Below the pieces are notes generated by a model. That model was not told where the DNA came from. It saw nothing but the letters and a program-made list of their open reading frames with translations, and did not search any database. Positions 58,942-59,101 of a DNA stretch of 59,101 nucleotides are shown here, in pieces. Source of the DNA: JBHHYU01 sp046757725. GTDB taxonomy: Bacteria > Desulfobacterota > Binatia > UBA9968. Positions within the stretch are counted from its first letter, which is position 1, and every line of letters starts with the position of its first letter. The stretch covers positions 1 through 59,101 of the forward strand of contig JBHHYU010000010.1 in the NCBI GenBank assembly GCA_046757725.1. The letters are read 5' to 3'. The position numbers were made by a program, and so were the translations under genes.

Positions 58942-59101
58942 TATGATCCACCCCCCTGACCACGGTCTGACAGTGGCCTTCGTAAGTTACGGAATGTGGA
59001 AGACTACAAGAAAGTTTCCTAAAGTCCTAAGTTCTTCCTAAAAATGACAATTCCTACCAAAAGTACCTTGAATCTACCCAAAAATCAAGTAGCCCCATAC
59101 T

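Overview
The window looks like chromosome from an uncultivated Gram-negative bacterium: TatA, a TonB-type protein, lipoprotein signals, the BolA/monothiol glutaredoxin pair and an MdlAB-like exporter are all present. The mix of an anaerobic-type aryl-CoA reductase, two large molybdopterin enzymes, an F420-type luciferase-like oxidoreductase, a SAM-I riboswitch and a split glycine decarboxylase recalls Desulfobacterota, Methylomirabilota (NC10) or Tectomicrobia-like lineages. No rRNA, tRNA, CRISPR array, phage or complete insertion sequence was recognised, so the taxon is not settled.

Left part (1-8107): the end of an AhpD-like gene, a cytosolic-looking substrate-binding-fold protein and a HAD nucleotidase precede a long minus-strand run (6279 to 2541): SDR dehydrogenase, FAH-family hydrolase, a peroxiredoxin-like protein with an in-frame UGA, BolA, monothiol glutaredoxin (CGFS) and a TPR lipoprotein. 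The UGA sits where the family has its catalytic Cys (U-x-x-C) and is followed at the right distance by a bacterial-type SECIS hairpin, so this is very likely an unannotated selenoprotein. On the plus strand follow CmoA and an isoprenylcysteine-methyltransferase-like membrane protein.

Sulfur amino-acid block (8396-13421): a sigma70-like promoter, a SAM-I riboswitch and an intrinsic terminator with a clear antiterminator precede a MoeB/ThiF enzyme, a threonine-synthase homologue, a ThiS/MoaD-type sulfur carrier, a cysteine-synthase homologue and a NIL-domain protein. This suggests sulfur-carrier-dependent cysteine or homocysteine synthesis under SAM control. A DUF3426 zinc-ribbon protein, TatA and a TonB-like protein follow.

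One-carbon block (14574-19841, minus): folD, gcvT, gcvH, gcvPA and gcvPB form a complete glycine cleavage/glycine synthase operon apart from the lipoamide dehydrogenase. Next come a two-domain VOC protein, DUF3891, an alpha/beta hydrolase, a truncated isochorismatase relic, a TerB-like protein, a predicted aminopeptidase lipoprotein, a heterodimeric ABC exporter with one degenerate ATP site, TypA/BipA, a HAD phosphatase, a methyltransferase, a cyanophycinase-like secreted protein and an aldo/keto reductase pseudogene.

Aromatic/redox block (35620-53637, mostly minus): an acyl-CoA ligase, a three-subunit 4-hydroxybenzoyl-CoA-reductase-like enzyme (its beta subunit has the extra Fe-S loop) and an EntE-like aryl-acid ligase fit reductive metabolism of aromatic acids. 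A plus-strand DUF123 protein and an EgtB-like enzyme interrupt this. Then come two paralogous DMSO-reductase-superfamily catalytic subunits with a polysaccharide-deacetylase/PuuE-like protein, an NrfD membrane anchor, a four-cluster ferredoxin subunit and a MoaD-like protein. They probably form a membrane-associated Mo/W oxidoreductase of unknown substrate.

Right end (53638-59101): a coding-like segment overlapping the start of mnmA, mnmA, an LLM-class oxidoreductase, a coiled-coil protein with a possible sigma54 promoter, an AAA+ ATPase and a 54-residue zinc-ribbon protein.
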